Below are positions 1 through 6,953 of a stretch of DNA of 10,978 nt, piece by piece. Location of the stretch: positions 1 through 10,978 of the forward strand of contig JAJXZV010000118.1 in the NCBI GenBank assembly GCA_021779875.1. Direction: 5' to 3'. The stretch's first letter is position 1. Each line of letters opens with the position of its first letter. Origin of the DNA: Pseudomonadota bacterium. Its GTDB lineage: Bacteria; Pseudomonadota; Gammaproteobacteria; Steroidobacterales; Steroidobacteraceae. Below the pieces are notes generated by a model. The model was not told where the DNA came from, made no database searches, and saw nothing but the letters and a program-made list of their open reading frames with translations. A program made the translations under genes and the position numbers.

Positions 1-1591
1 GCTGGCCGAGTTCGGGCTTGCGGCCGAATATGGTGTAGTTCAAGGGGTGCGAGTTCTGAACCGTGCCCTTCCCGTAGGTCTGCTGACCGACGACCAGGCC
101 GCGGCCGTAGTCCTGGATCGCGCCGGTGAAGATCTCGGAGGCCGATGCGCTGAAGCGGTCGACCAGCACGACCAGCGGGCCGGAGTAGAAGATCGCCGGA
201 TCCGGATCCTGGTCGACCTCGATGTGCCCGGTGGTGTCGCGCAGCTGCACGACCGGTCCGCGGTCGATGAACAATCCGGTCAGCGACTCCGCCTCGGGCA
301 GGTAGCCGCCGCCGTTCGCGCGCAGATCCATGATGAGCGCCTCGGCGCCTTCCTTGCGCAGCTCGGTGATGAGCCGCTGCACGTCGCGGGTCGTGCTGCG
401 GTAGTCCTTCGCGCCGGCGCGGCTCGCGTCGTAGTCCTGATAGAAGCTCGGCACCGTGATGACGCCGACCTTGATCTCGCGGCCGTTGCGCTCGACGGTC
501 TTCATGCTCTTGTGCGAAGCCTGCGCCTCGAGCGAGACCCGGTTGCGCGTGAACTCGACGACCTTCTGCACCGAGCCGGGCGCCGCCCCGGCGGGCAGCA
601 GCTGCAGGCGCACGATCGTGCCGCCCGGACCGCGGATCTTCTGCACGACGTCGTCGAGCCGCCAGCCGATCACGTCGACCAGCTCGCCGGTCTTGCCCTC
701 GCCGACGGCGGTGATGCGGTCGTTCGCCGCCAGCTTGCCGCTGACCGCGGCCGGCCCGCCCGGGATGATGTCGATGACCGTCACGTAGTCGTCGGTCAGC
801 TGCAGCGATGCCCCGATGCCTTCGTAGCTCAGGCTCATCTGGATGTTGTATTCCTCGGAATTGCGCGGCGAGAAATAGTTCGAATGCGGATCGAGCGACA
901 GCACGAAGGCGTTCATGAACGCCTCGAACACGTCCTCGGGCTTGCTCTGGTCGATGCGCTTGGCGACGTGCTCGTAGCGCTTGCGCAGCACGTCGACCAC
1001 CTCCGGCCACTGCTTGCCGGCGATGATGAGCGACAGGGCGTCGTTCTTGACGCGCTTGCGCCACAGCTCGTTCATCTCCGCGGCGTTCGCCGGCCACGGC
1101 TCCTTCTCGCGATCGAAGTCGAACGACTCGTCGACGTCGAAATCCGGCTTCTTGGCGAGCAGCTCGACGGCGTAGTTCATGCGCTCGCGGCAGCGCTGCT
1201 GGTAGCGCCGGAAGATCACGAACGCCGGGTCGACGTCGCCCGATTTGATGGCGTCGTCGAGCTCGTAGCGGTAGCGGTCGAACTCGGCGATGTCGCTCGC
1301 GTAGAAGTAGCTGCGGCCGCCGTCGATGGAGTCGAGGTAGCGGTCGAGGATGAGGCTCGAGAGATGATCGTCGAGCGGGGCGCGCCGGTAGTGCTCGCGG
1401 GCGATGATGTCGCTGATGCGCCGCGCCACGTAGCTTTCCTGCTCCGCCGGCGCGATGACGGCCGCGGCGCCGGGCGCCGCGGCCGGAGGCGTCATCGCCG
1501 CGCCGAGCAGGGCGGCGAGGCCGACCGCACCGGCGAGCACCAGGGCGCCGCTGAGCCAGCGAGAGCGTTTGGCCGAAGGCCTGATTGTCAT
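1..1591 (-). CDS. prc: Carboxy-terminal processing (tail-specific) protease Prc, S41 family; C-terminus beyond the left edge
   Basis: Periplasmic serine protease that degrades or trims proteins from non-polar C-termini; in E. coli it processes FtsI and clears tagged proteins. The window holds residues 1-530 of a family usually about 660-700 long, so the last part of the protein is missing. Residues 10-33 form a hydrophobic signal/anchor segment. An N-terminal helical domain follows and contains LDPHS near 233-237. A PDZ domain begins around YEGIG (256). The S41 core has RANGGG (424-429), the nucleophile in SASASE (middle Ser, S483) and the general base in YGKGTVQ (K508). The 25-residue Ser-Lys distance equals that of E. 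coli Prc (S452/K477), so the enzyme should be active. AGGAG at 1605-1609 is the ribosome site. A GTG directly before the ATG (1594) lies closer to ideal spacing and is an alternative start. Divergent from the gene at 1688. Confidence 0.95.
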   Translation of the reverse strand, partial: MTIRPSAKRSRWLSGALVLAGAVGLAALLGAAMTPPAAAPGAAAVIAPAEQESYVARRISDIIAREHYRRAPLDDHLSSLILDRYLDSIDGGRSYFYASDIAEFDRYRYELDDAIKSGDVDPAFVIFRRYQQRCRERMNYAVELLAKKPDFDVDESFDFDREKEPWPANAAEMNELWRKRVKNDALSLIIAGKQWPEVVDVLRKRYEHVAKRIDQSKPEDVFEAFMNAFVLSLDPHSNYFSPRNSEEYNIQMSLSYEGIGASLQLTDDYVTVIDIIPGGPAAVSGKLAANDRITAVGEGKTGELVDVIGWRLDDVVQKIRGPGGTIVRLQLLPAGAAPGSVQKVVEFTRNRVSLEAQASHKSMKTVERNGREIKVGVITVPSFYQDYDASRAGAKDYRSTTRDVQRLITELRKEGAEALIMDLRANGGGYLPEAESLTGLFIDRGPVVQLRDTTGHIEVDQDPDPAIFYSGPLVVLVDRFSASASEIFTGAIQDYGRGLVVGQQTYGKGTVQNSHPLNYTIFGRKPELGQ

Positions 1592-1604
1592 CACCGTACC
1601 GGTT

Positions 1605-1609
1605 CTCCT
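1605..1609 (-). promoter_or_regulatory. Ribosome binding site of prc
   Basis: AGGAG on the minus strand, 13 bases from the ATG at 1591 and 10 bases from the in-frame GTG at 1594. The spacing slightly favours GTG as the true start, adding one residue. Confidence 0.5.
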
Positions 1610-1668
1610 GTAGACTGCGGTCCGCGGCTCCCGAGCGCGTGGCTCGAGGGCCGGAACCGCCTTCCAAT

Positions 1669-1676
1669 TGTATATG
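1669..1676. promoter_or_regulatory. AT-rich element between divergent genes, possible -10 region(s)
   Basis: The only AT-rich stretch in the 96-base gap between prc and the gene at 1688 is ATTGTATATG (1667-1676). Read on the plus strand, TATATG ends 11 bases before the ATG at 1688. Read on the minus strand it gives TATACAAT, about 75 bases upstream of prc. No convincing -35 element accompanies either reading, so this is a guess from base composition and position. Confidence 0.25.
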
Positions 1677-1687
1677 AGCCCGAGCGC

Positions 1688-1981
1688 ATGCGTCCTTTAA
1701 CGGTATTGATCGGCATCGTCCTGGGGTCGGCCGCCTCCATCTCGTTCGGACTGGCCGCCGTGCTGGTGATCTTCTTCATCCTGCGCGGCAGGAACCCGGA
1801 GCTGTCGGCCGAGATGCCGCATCTGCTCGAGAGCCTGGCGGCCTTCGCGGTTCTGACCGCGCTCAGCGCCGGTAGTTTCACCGGCGAGATCCGGCGGCGT
1901 TCCTGGCGGCGGTGGGCGCATGCCGCCACGGTCGCCTGCCTGCTCGGCCTGGTCTGGCTGTACTGGCCGCGCAGCGCCTGA
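1688..1981 (+). CDS. Small three-helix inner-membrane protein, function unknown
   Basis: 97 residues, not assigned to a family. Three hydrophobic stretches are visible: about 4-32 (long, rich in Gly, Ala, Ile and Val), 46-66 and 78-95. Short basic segments (RRRSWRRW near 71-78) separate the last two, which suggests a cytoplasmic loop there by the positive-inside rule. ATG at 1688 is the only plausible start: the frame stays open far upstream, but that part is antisense to prc. No clear Shine-Dalgarno sequence precedes it. The stop lies 17 bases before the M28-like lipoprotein gene, so the two are probably co-transcribed. It could be an assembly or anchoring partner of that lipoprotein, but nothing in the sequence proves it. 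Confidence 0.7.
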   Translation: MRPLTVLIGIVLGSAASISFGLAAVLVIFFILRGRNPELSAEMPHLLESLAAFAVLTALSAGSFTGEIRRRSWRRWAHAATVACLLGLVWLYWPRSA

Positions 1982-1998
1982 AGACGGATCGCAACCGG

Positions 1999-3669
1999 AT
2001 GGGCAGGCCCAGCATCGGTGACCGCGCGCTCGCGCTCCTGGCGGCGGCCGGCCTGCTGGCGGGCTGCGCGGCCCATCGGGCGCCGGTCCCGTCGCCCGAA
2101 ATGGACGAGGCGGCCTTTCGCAGCCGCGTGCGCACGCTGACCTCGGAGGAGTTCGAGGGCCGCCGTCCGGGCACCCCGGGCGAGGACAAGACCGTCGCCT
2201 ACCTGGTCGAGCAGCTACGCAAGCTCGGCCTCAAGCCCGGCAACGGCGCGAGCTACCTGCAGCCGGTCCCGGTCACCGAGATCACGGCGGACCGCGGCGC
2301 CACGCTCACGGTGACCGGGCACGGGGCGACCCGCGCGTTCGCCTACGACCGCGACGCGGTGCTCTGGACTCGCCGGCCGGTCGCCGAAACCGGCCTCGAG
2401 CGCAGCGATCTCGTGTTCGCCGGCTACGGCATCGTGGCGCCGGAATACGATTGGAACGACTACGCAGGCCTCGACGTGCGCGGCAAGACGGTGGTGGTAC
2501 TCGCCAACGATCCGGGCTACGGATCGAAGGATCCGAAGCTCTTCAAGGGCAACGCGGCCACCTATTACGGGCTGTGGCGGTACAAGGCCGCGGAAGCCGC
2601 CCGGCAGGGCGCGGCCGGCGTGCTGCTGATCCACGACGCCGCCGCGAGCGGCTACAGCTGGGAGGCGGTGCGCAACGGCTGGGAAGGACCGCGGCTCGTG
2701 CCGCGCGACGCGGCCGCGACCCCCGCCGCGCGCACCGCCGTCGAGGGCTGGCTGAGCGCCGCGGGCGCGCGGGCCCTGTTCGCGCAGGCCGCGCTCGATC
2801 TGGACGCGCTGTCGGCGGCCGCGGCGCGCCCGGGATTCAAGGCGGTGCCGCTGGGACTGACCGCGGACGCCCACCTGCGCAACGCGCTGCGCGAGTTCAA
2901 TTCCTCGAACGTGGTCGCGTGGCTGCCGGGCGCGCATAGGCGCAACGAATACGTGCTGTACACGGCGCACTGGGATCACCTGGGACGCGCGGATGCGGCG
3001 CTCGGAGGCGCCGTGCGCCAGGGCGCCGTCGACGACGCCGCGGGGGTCGCGGGCCTGCTGATGATCGCCCGCTCGCTCACCCGCACGCAGCCGCCGCCGG
3101 ACCGCTCGATCGTGTTCATCGCTTTCACCGCGGCGGAGTCGGGACTGCTCGGCTCGGCCTACTACGTCGATCATCCGGTGTTCCCGCTGCGCGACACCGT
3201 GGCGGCGCTCGACCTCGACATGCTGCGCATCGGCGGTCCGACGCGCGACGTGGCCGTGTTCGGGTTCGGCAATTCCGAGATGGACGAGTTCGTCCGCTCC
3301 GCGGCTCTGCTGCAGGGGCGCGAGGTGCGGCCGGAGCCGGCGCCTGAGCAGGGCTGGTTCTACCGGTCCGACGAGTTCAGCTTCGCGCGGCGCGGCGTGC
3401 CGGTCGTGTACGCGACGGGCGGCATCGACGACTCGGCGCGCGGGCCGGCCTGGGGCAGGGGGCGCCTGGAGGACTACCTCGCGAATCGCTATCGCCAGGC
3501 GGCGGATCGCTACGACGAGGACTGGGACGTGCGCGGCACCCTCGACGATCTGCGCCTGTACGAGGAGGTGGGCAGCCGTCTGGCGCACGGCCGGCGCTTT
3601 CCGCGCTGGTATCCGCAGAGCGACTACCGCACGGGCCGCGGCGCGATCGCGCGCGCCGGCGAGGACTAA
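1999..3669 (+). CDS. PA-domain M28 metallopeptidase-like lipoprotein, possibly inactive
   Basis: 556 residues. The ATG at 1999 gives a lipoprotein signal ending in lipobox LLAGC (C23); Ala at +2 fits outer-membrane sorting. A PA-type insert (about 90-290) precedes the M28 domain. The family's landmarks are recognisable: AHWDHLG (H324), GAVDDAAG (D345), AAESGLLGS (E380), LDLDML (D407), YRSDEFSFARRGVP and a C-terminal EDYLANRY-like stretch. Compared with the family patterns I know (TAEE.GLLGS and YRSDHF), the general-base Glu is Ala at 379 and the last metal-ligand His is Glu at 459. The conserved YH in the C-terminal stretch reads YR. Flanks are intact, so this is not a frameshift. Related active enzymes are zinc aminopeptidases that release N-terminal residues in the periplasm. 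This copy may have altered metal binding or a non-catalytic role. It follows the 97-residue membrane protein gene after 17 bases. Confidence 0.85.
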   Translation: MGRPSIGDRALALLAAAGLLAGCAAHRAPVPSPEMDEAAFRSRVRTLTSEEFEGRRPGTPGEDKTVAYLVEQLRKLGLKPGNGASYLQPVPVTEITADRGATLTVTGHGATRAFAYDRDAVLWTRRPVAETGLERSDLVFAGYGIVAPEYDWNDYAGLDVRGKTVVVLANDPGYGSKDPKLFKGNAATYYGLWRYKAAEAARQGAAGVLLIHDAAASGYSWEAVRNGWEGPRLVPRDAAATPAARTAVEGWLSAAGARALFAQAALDLDALSAAAARPGFKAVPLGLTADAHLRNALREFNSSNVVAWLPGAHRRNEYVLYTAHWDHLGRADAALGGAVRQGAVDDAAGVAGLLMIARSLTRTQPPPDRSIVFIAFTAAESGLLGSAYYVDHPVFPLRDTVAALDLDMLRIGGPTRDVAVFGFGNSEMDEFVRSAALLQGREVRPEPAPEQGWFYRSDEFSFARRGVPVVYATGGIDDSARGPAWGRGRLEDYLANRYRQAADRYDEDWDVRGTLDDLRLYEEVGSRLAHGRRFPRWYPQSDYRTGRGAIARAGED

Positions 3670-3890
3670 CGCCGGCTGACGCGCTTCCAGTTGTGGCGCC
3701 GGTCGAAGCTTCCCGACGTGTTGTACGGGTCGACCCCGGGGCATTCATCCGCCGCCGGCGCCGGCTGCACCGCGGCCTCGAACTCCCGGCGCAGCACCTC
3801 GTCGCGCAGACGTTCGCGCTCGTCGAGCTCGCGAACCCCGAAATCGAAGTCCGCGTTCGGCGCGCCCTTCGACTCGTTCGTACCGGACAT
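3666..3890 (-). CDS. Conserved small hypothetical protein with PYNTSGSFDRR C-terminal motif
   Basis: 74 residues. The start at 3890 is chosen over an ATG at 3929 because ACGGAG lies 8 bases upstream of it. The middle is charged (ELDERERLRDEVLRREFE, about 19-36), probably one helix. The C-terminus has DPYNTSGSFDRR followed by HNWKRVSRR, a basic, aromatic ending that I recall from short uncharacterised proteobacterial proteins. There is no signal peptide or membrane segment, so it is cytoplasmic. A basic tail could suit nucleic-acid or ribosome contact, but that is speculation. Its TAG overlaps the TAA of the convergent M28-like gene in the four bases CTAA. No function is assigned. Confidence 0.75.
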   Translation of the reverse strand: MSGTNESKGAPNADFDFGVRELDERERLRDEVLRREFEAAVQPAPAADECPGVDPYNTSGSFDRRHNWKRVSRR

Positions 3891-4007
3891 GGCAAGGGCT
3901 CCGTTGGATGGGTGCGCCCATGGTCCCAAATTGCGACGGACGTAGAGCGCCGCGCGCGCGGATTCGTGACGGACTTCCTAGGCGCGCAGCGGTTATGTTG
4001 AATGCGC

Positions 4008-4029
4008 GCCGGGCCCTGCGGGCTCCGGC
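4008..4029 (-). terminator. GC-rich hairpin after the HDOD-GGDEF gene
   Basis: GCCGG-GCCC pairs with GGGC-CCGGC (9 base pairs, one bulged base at 4024, three-base loop at 4017-4019), starting 7 bases past the stop at 4036. No T-run follows on the minus strand, so it is at best a weak or Rho-assisted end. Confidence 0.35.
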
Positions 4030-4035
4030 GGGCGC

Positions 4036-5565
4036 TCAGCCGTGCAGCGCCGCCAGCGCCCCGGGGATCCGGCGATCGAAGGGCACGCTGCGGTTGCGGC
4101 CGCGCAGCTTGGCCGTATAGAGCGCCTGATCCGCGGCGTTGACGAATTCCGCCGCGCTCGCGAAGGTCGTCTCCTGGCCATGCGTGGCGCAGCCGATCGA
4201 GACGGTCACCTGGGCGTGCTCGGCGCCGATGACGTGCTCGGTGTTCTGGAAGGCCATGACGATGCGCTCGCAGATGCTGTGCGCGGTCTCCGCGTCGGTC
4301 GCCGGCAGCACGATGACGAATTCCTCGCCGCCGTAGCGGGCGATGATGTCGGTCTCGCGGGTGTTGCCGCGCAGGATGCGGGCCGTGGCCTGCAGGATGC
4401 GGTCGCCGGCCTGATGGCCGTAGCGGTCGTTGATGCTCTTGAAGTTGTCGAGATCGGCGAAGGCGACGCTCAACGGCCAGCGGTGCCGCGTGGAATTCTC
4501 GAACTCGCGCATCAGCACCTGGTCGAGGTGGGCGCGGTTGTAGACGCCGGTCATGGCGTCGCGCCGGGTCTCCTCCTCGAGCTCGAGCGCGCGCGAGCTC
4601 GAGCTCTCGGCGGCCGCCCGCAGGTGGTTGATCTCGCGCAGGGCGTGCAGGCTGCGCAGCATCAGCACCTCGCGCGCCTGCTCGAGGATCAGCTCCGGAT
4701 GCTGACGGGCGAGCATGTCGGATTCGAAGATCGCTTCGGTCTCCGGGATCATCGCGCCGACGGTGCCGAGCACCTGGCCGAAGGACAGCTTGTCGAGCCC
4801 CAGGACGCGCTCGGCGGCGAGCGCGGTCTCGGCGAACGGCCGGTCGGCCGGATCGAGCAGGAACAGGTCGGCCACGGGACCGGAGAGCGCCACGCAGCGC
4901 TGGAACACCGCGGCCGGATCCTCGCTCGGCTGCGGGTCGGGGCGGTGGCTGAGGGCGATGGCCCGGTGCAGGCGCTCCGGCAGGTTCCAGTTGCGCATCA
5001 GCCAGGCGCCGATCTCGGCGTGGTCGGTTTGCAGGACCCGCCGTTCGTGCTCGGCGAGCGCCGCGTGATGGCGCTGCAGCTGCTCGCGCCCGCGGTACAG
5101 GTCCGGCTGGGCTTGATCGAGGGCGAGCATGCCGACGTCCTGCAGCAGGCCGGCCAGGAAGATCTCCTCGGCGAGCGTCTGGTGCATCGCGTCGCCCAGG
5201 GCGCGCGCCGCGGTGGCCGCGAGCAGCGCGCGGCGCCAGTACCAGGCGTGATCGAGCCCGTTCGCCCGGCCGGTGCGCAACGACTTGACGAGCGAGAAGC
5301 TCAGGGCGAGCGTCAGCGTGGCGTTCAGGCCGAGTACCACCAGGGCCTGGCGCAGGTTGTCGCTCTTGCGCCGCTGCGCATACAGGGGGGAATTGGCGAT
5401 CCGCAGGATCTTCGTGGCGAGCGCCGAGTCCATGCTGAGCGCGCGCGCCACCTTGCCCATCTCGATGTCCGGGTCGCGGGCCAATTCGATGATGTGCGTG
5501 GCCACGCCCGGGGGCGAGGGGAAATTCACGAGCGAGCGAAGGTGGGCTTCGATCTCGGGGTTCAC
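4036..5565 (-). CDS. HDOD-GGDEF protein, predicted diguanylate cyclase
   Basis: 509 residues. The N-terminal HDOD domain (about 10-205) begins with the LPSLP-like NFPSPPGVATHIIELARDP region and continues into SALATKILRIANSPLY. HDOD domains act in signalling and lack the HD phosphohydrolase residues; here LLQDVG stands where HD proteins have LLHDIG. A helical linker rich in Ser, Arg and Glu (about 315-335) leads into a GGDEF domain: DAMTGVYNR, FADLDNFKSINDRYGHQAGD, then GGEEF at 412-416. The inhibitory I-site RETD (403-406) sits exactly five residues before GGEEF. It should therefore make cyclic di-GMP from GTP under product feedback. There is no membrane segment. The start is GTG at 5565, because TTGGAG lies 8 bases upstream; GTG at 5574 has that sequence overlapping it and is less likely. 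The HDOD input signal is unknown. Confidence 0.9.
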   Translation of the reverse strand: MNPEIEAHLRSLVNFPSPPGVATHIIELARDPDIEMGKVARALSMDSALATKILRIANSPLYAQRRKSDNLRQALVVLGLNATLTLALSFSLVKSLRTGRANGLDHAWYWRRALLAATAARALGDAMHQTLAEEIFLAGLLQDVGMLALDQAQPDLYRGREQLQRHHAALAEHERRVLQTDHAEIGAWLMRNWNLPERLHRAIALSHRPDPQPSEDPAAVFQRCVALSGPVADLFLLDPADRPFAETALAAERVLGLDKLSFGQVLGTVGAMIPETEAIFESDMLARQHPELILEQAREVLMLRSLHALREINHLRAAAESSSSRALELEEETRRDAMTGVYNRAHLDQVLMREFENSTRHRWPLSVAFADLDNFKSINDRYGHQAGDRILQATARILRGNTRETDIIARYGGEEFVIVLPATDAETAHSICERIVMAFQNTEHVIGAEHAQVTVSIGCATHGQETTFASAAEFVNAADQALYTAKLRGRNRSVPFDRRIPGALAALHG

Positions 5566-5639
5566 GCGCGACACTCCAACGGAGACTGACGGTACCTATC
5601 CGGTCACCGGGTTAGCGGCCGGGCGGCACAGGACTTTAA

Positions 5640-5656
5640 GCGCCCGGGCGGGGCGC
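5640..5656 (-). terminator. GC hairpin after the 106-residue membrane protein gene
   Basis: A perfect GCGCCC / GGGCGC stem with a five-base loop begins 6 bases past the stop at 5662. On the minus strand it is followed by TTAAAG rather than a run of T, so the assignment is tentative. Confidence 0.4.
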
Positions 5657-5661
5657 CCTCG

Positions 5662-5982
5662 TCAGCCGGTCCGGGCGGCCGGCCGCCACACGGCCTGCAG
5701 GGCGCGAAACGTCAGATACAGGCCGTACGGGCCCAGAACCACGATCCAGGCGGGGATGGAGCGCTGCTCGAGGCCCGCGTACACGCTGCCGTAGAGGTGC
5801 CCGAGGGCGGCGCCCTCGTAGCGCCCGAGCAGCGCGGCGCCCGCGTAGAAGATGAGCGCGGGCACGAGCAGCGCGCCGGCGGCGAGGCTCGCGAACGCGA
5901 TGACGAGTTCCCGCCGCCAGGCGCCGCGCGTCGCGGTCGAGGGGCCGAGGTGCTCCGGGTCCGTGTCCGCCGGCGTGTCCAT
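5662..5982 (-). CDS. Small membrane protein, function unknown
   Basis: 106 residues. After a polar N-terminal tail of about 24 residues come a long hydrophobic region (about 26-53, LVIAFASLAAGALLVPALIF then YAGAALLG) and a second one (about 78-97, AWIVVLGPYGLYLTFRALQA), with a Gly/Tyr-rich segment between them (GRYEGAALGHLYGSVYAGL). The protein ends in a basic tail (WRPAARTG). This suggests two membrane helices, with the linker likely periplasmic and both ends cytoplasmic. I recognise no family with confidence. The ATG at 5982 is the only sensible start; no Shine-Dalgarno sequence is present, but TACACT (5990-5995) ends 7 bases upstream and could be a -10 element. It is divergent from the oxidoreductase gene. 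Confidence 0.7.
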   Translation of the reverse strand: MDTPADTDPEHLGPSTATRGAWRRELVIAFASLAAGALLVPALIFYAGAALLGRYEGAALGHLYGSVYAGLEQRSIPAWIVVLGPYGLYLTFRALQAVWRPAARTG

Positions 5983-6008
5983 GTCGGCCAGTGTAGTAGA
6001 ATCCCGCG
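5983..6008. promoter_or_regulatory. Back-to-back -10-like elements in a 26-base divergent gap
   Basis: On the plus strand TAGAAT (5997-6002) ends 6 bases before the ATG at 6009. On the minus strand TACACT (5990-5995) ends 7 bases before the ATG at 5982. Neither gene has a Shine-Dalgarno sequence. A -10 hexamer at this distance would put transcription starts at or next to the start codons. No good -35 sequences were found, and these would fall inside the opposite gene. Confidence 0.4.
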
Positions 6009-6953
6009 ATGCGCACAGCGGTCATCGGCGTGGGTTACCTCGGCAGGTTCCACGCGCAGAAATATGCCTCGTTGCCCGATTCGCGGCTGATCGGCGTCGT
6101 CGATCCGTCCGAGACGGTGCGCAATGCCGTCGGCGCCGAACTCGGCGTGCCGGCCTTCGCCGATTACCGGGAGCTCCTGGGCCGGGTCGATGCGGTGAGC
6201 GTGGTCACGCCGACCACGCTGCATCACGAGATCACGAAGGCGTTCCTCGAGGCGGGCGCGCACGTGTTGGTCGAGAAACCCATGACGGTCACCGTGGCCG
6301 AGGGCGAGGACTTGGTGCGGGCGGCGCAGCGCGCCGGCCGCGTGCTGCAGGTGGGCCACCTCGAGCGTTTCAACGCCGCGGTCCAGGCGCTGCAGCCGAT
6401 CCTCACGGCGCCGCGATTCGTCGAATCGGCGCGCCTCGCGCCCTTCAAGCAGCGCGGCACCGAGGTGGACGTGGTGCTCGATCTGATGATCCACGACATC
6501 GATCTCATCCTGAGCATCGTGCGCTCGCCGGTGGTGTCGGTGGACGCCATCGGCACCAGCGTGTTCTCCAACGAGATCGACATCGCCAACGCCCGCCTGA
6601 GATTCGAGAACGGCTGCGTCGCCAATGCGACGGCGAGCCGGGTGAGCTTGAAGACGGAGCGCCGATTGCGCCTGTTCCAGGACGACGCCTACGTGTCGGT
6701 GGATCTGCACCAGAAGGTGCTCACGGTGATCCGCAAGGGCGCCGGCATCGGCGCCGACGGCATGCCGCAGGTCTCGATCGACGAGACCACCTACGAGCAG
6801 GGCGATGCGCTCAAGGCGGAGATCGAGGCGTTCCTCGCGGCGGCGGCCACGGGCACGGCGCCGGCGGTGAGCGGCGAGGACGGTCTGGCGGCGCTGCGCA
6901 CCGCGGTGAGCATCACCGAACAGGTGGCTCGGTCGCGCGAGCGTTTTCGATGA
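6009..6953 (+). CDS. Gfo/Idh/MocA family NAD(P)-dependent oxidoreductase
   Basis: 314 residues, close to the usual 320-370. The N-terminal Rossmann fold has GVGYLG (7-12), the acidic end of strand 2 (VDP, 31-33), VVTPT (65-69) and the family's EKP (89-91). The C-terminal domain has GHLERFN (116-122) and LDLMIHDIDL (157-166), whose His162-Asp163 fit the catalytic HD position. Such enzymes oxidise or reduce a sugar hydroxyl, often on a nucleotide sugar. GHLERFN also occurs in members acting on UDP-N-acetylglucosamine (GnnA type), which makes an envelope-sugar substrate possible. However, no partner aminotransferase or lipid A gene is near, so the substrate stays open. The gene has no Shine-Dalgarno sequence and may be leaderless. 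Its 3' end overlaps the convergent gene by 41 bases. Confidence 0.88.
   Translation: MRTAVIGVGYLGRFHAQKYASLPDSRLIGVVDPSETVRNAVGAELGVPAFADYRELLGRVDAVSVVTPTTLHHEITKAFLEAGAHVLVEKPMTVTVAEGEDLVRAAQRAGRVLQVGHLERFNAAVQALQPILTAPRFVESARLAPFKQRGTEVDVVLDLMIHDIDLILSIVRSPVVSVDAIGTSVFSNEIDIANARLRFENGCVANATASRVSLKTERRLRLFQDDAYVSVDLHQKVLTVIRKGAGIGADGMPQVSIDETTYEQGDALKAEIEAFLAAAATGTAPAVSGEDGLAALRTAVSITEQVARSRERFR

Noticed and set aside
47..1687. Long open plus-strand frame upstream of the 97-residue protein
   Set aside because: It is antisense to prc, whose protein is unmistakable; high G+C leaves the opposite frame free of stops. Only the part from ATG 1688 looks like a gene.
2215..3744. Long minus-strand open frame across the M28-like gene
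   Set aside because: Its translation is rich in Arg, Ala and His without any domain, while the plus strand encodes clear M28 motifs.
3891..4035. Possible small gene between the 74-residue protein and the HDOD-GGDEF gene
   Set aside because: Only short open frames without ribosome sites or protein-like composition; it holds the leader of the small gene, a short ATGGG/CCCAT stem (3908-3921) and the hairpin at 4008-4029.
4042..5589. Long plus-strand open frame opposite the HDOD-GGDEF gene
   Set aside because: No recognisable domain; the minus strand encodes GGEEF and HDOD motifs.
5712..6710. Minus-strand open frame across the oxidoreductase and the small membrane gene
   Set aside because: Low-complexity His/Arg-rich translation, antisense to a clear Rossmann-fold enzyme.
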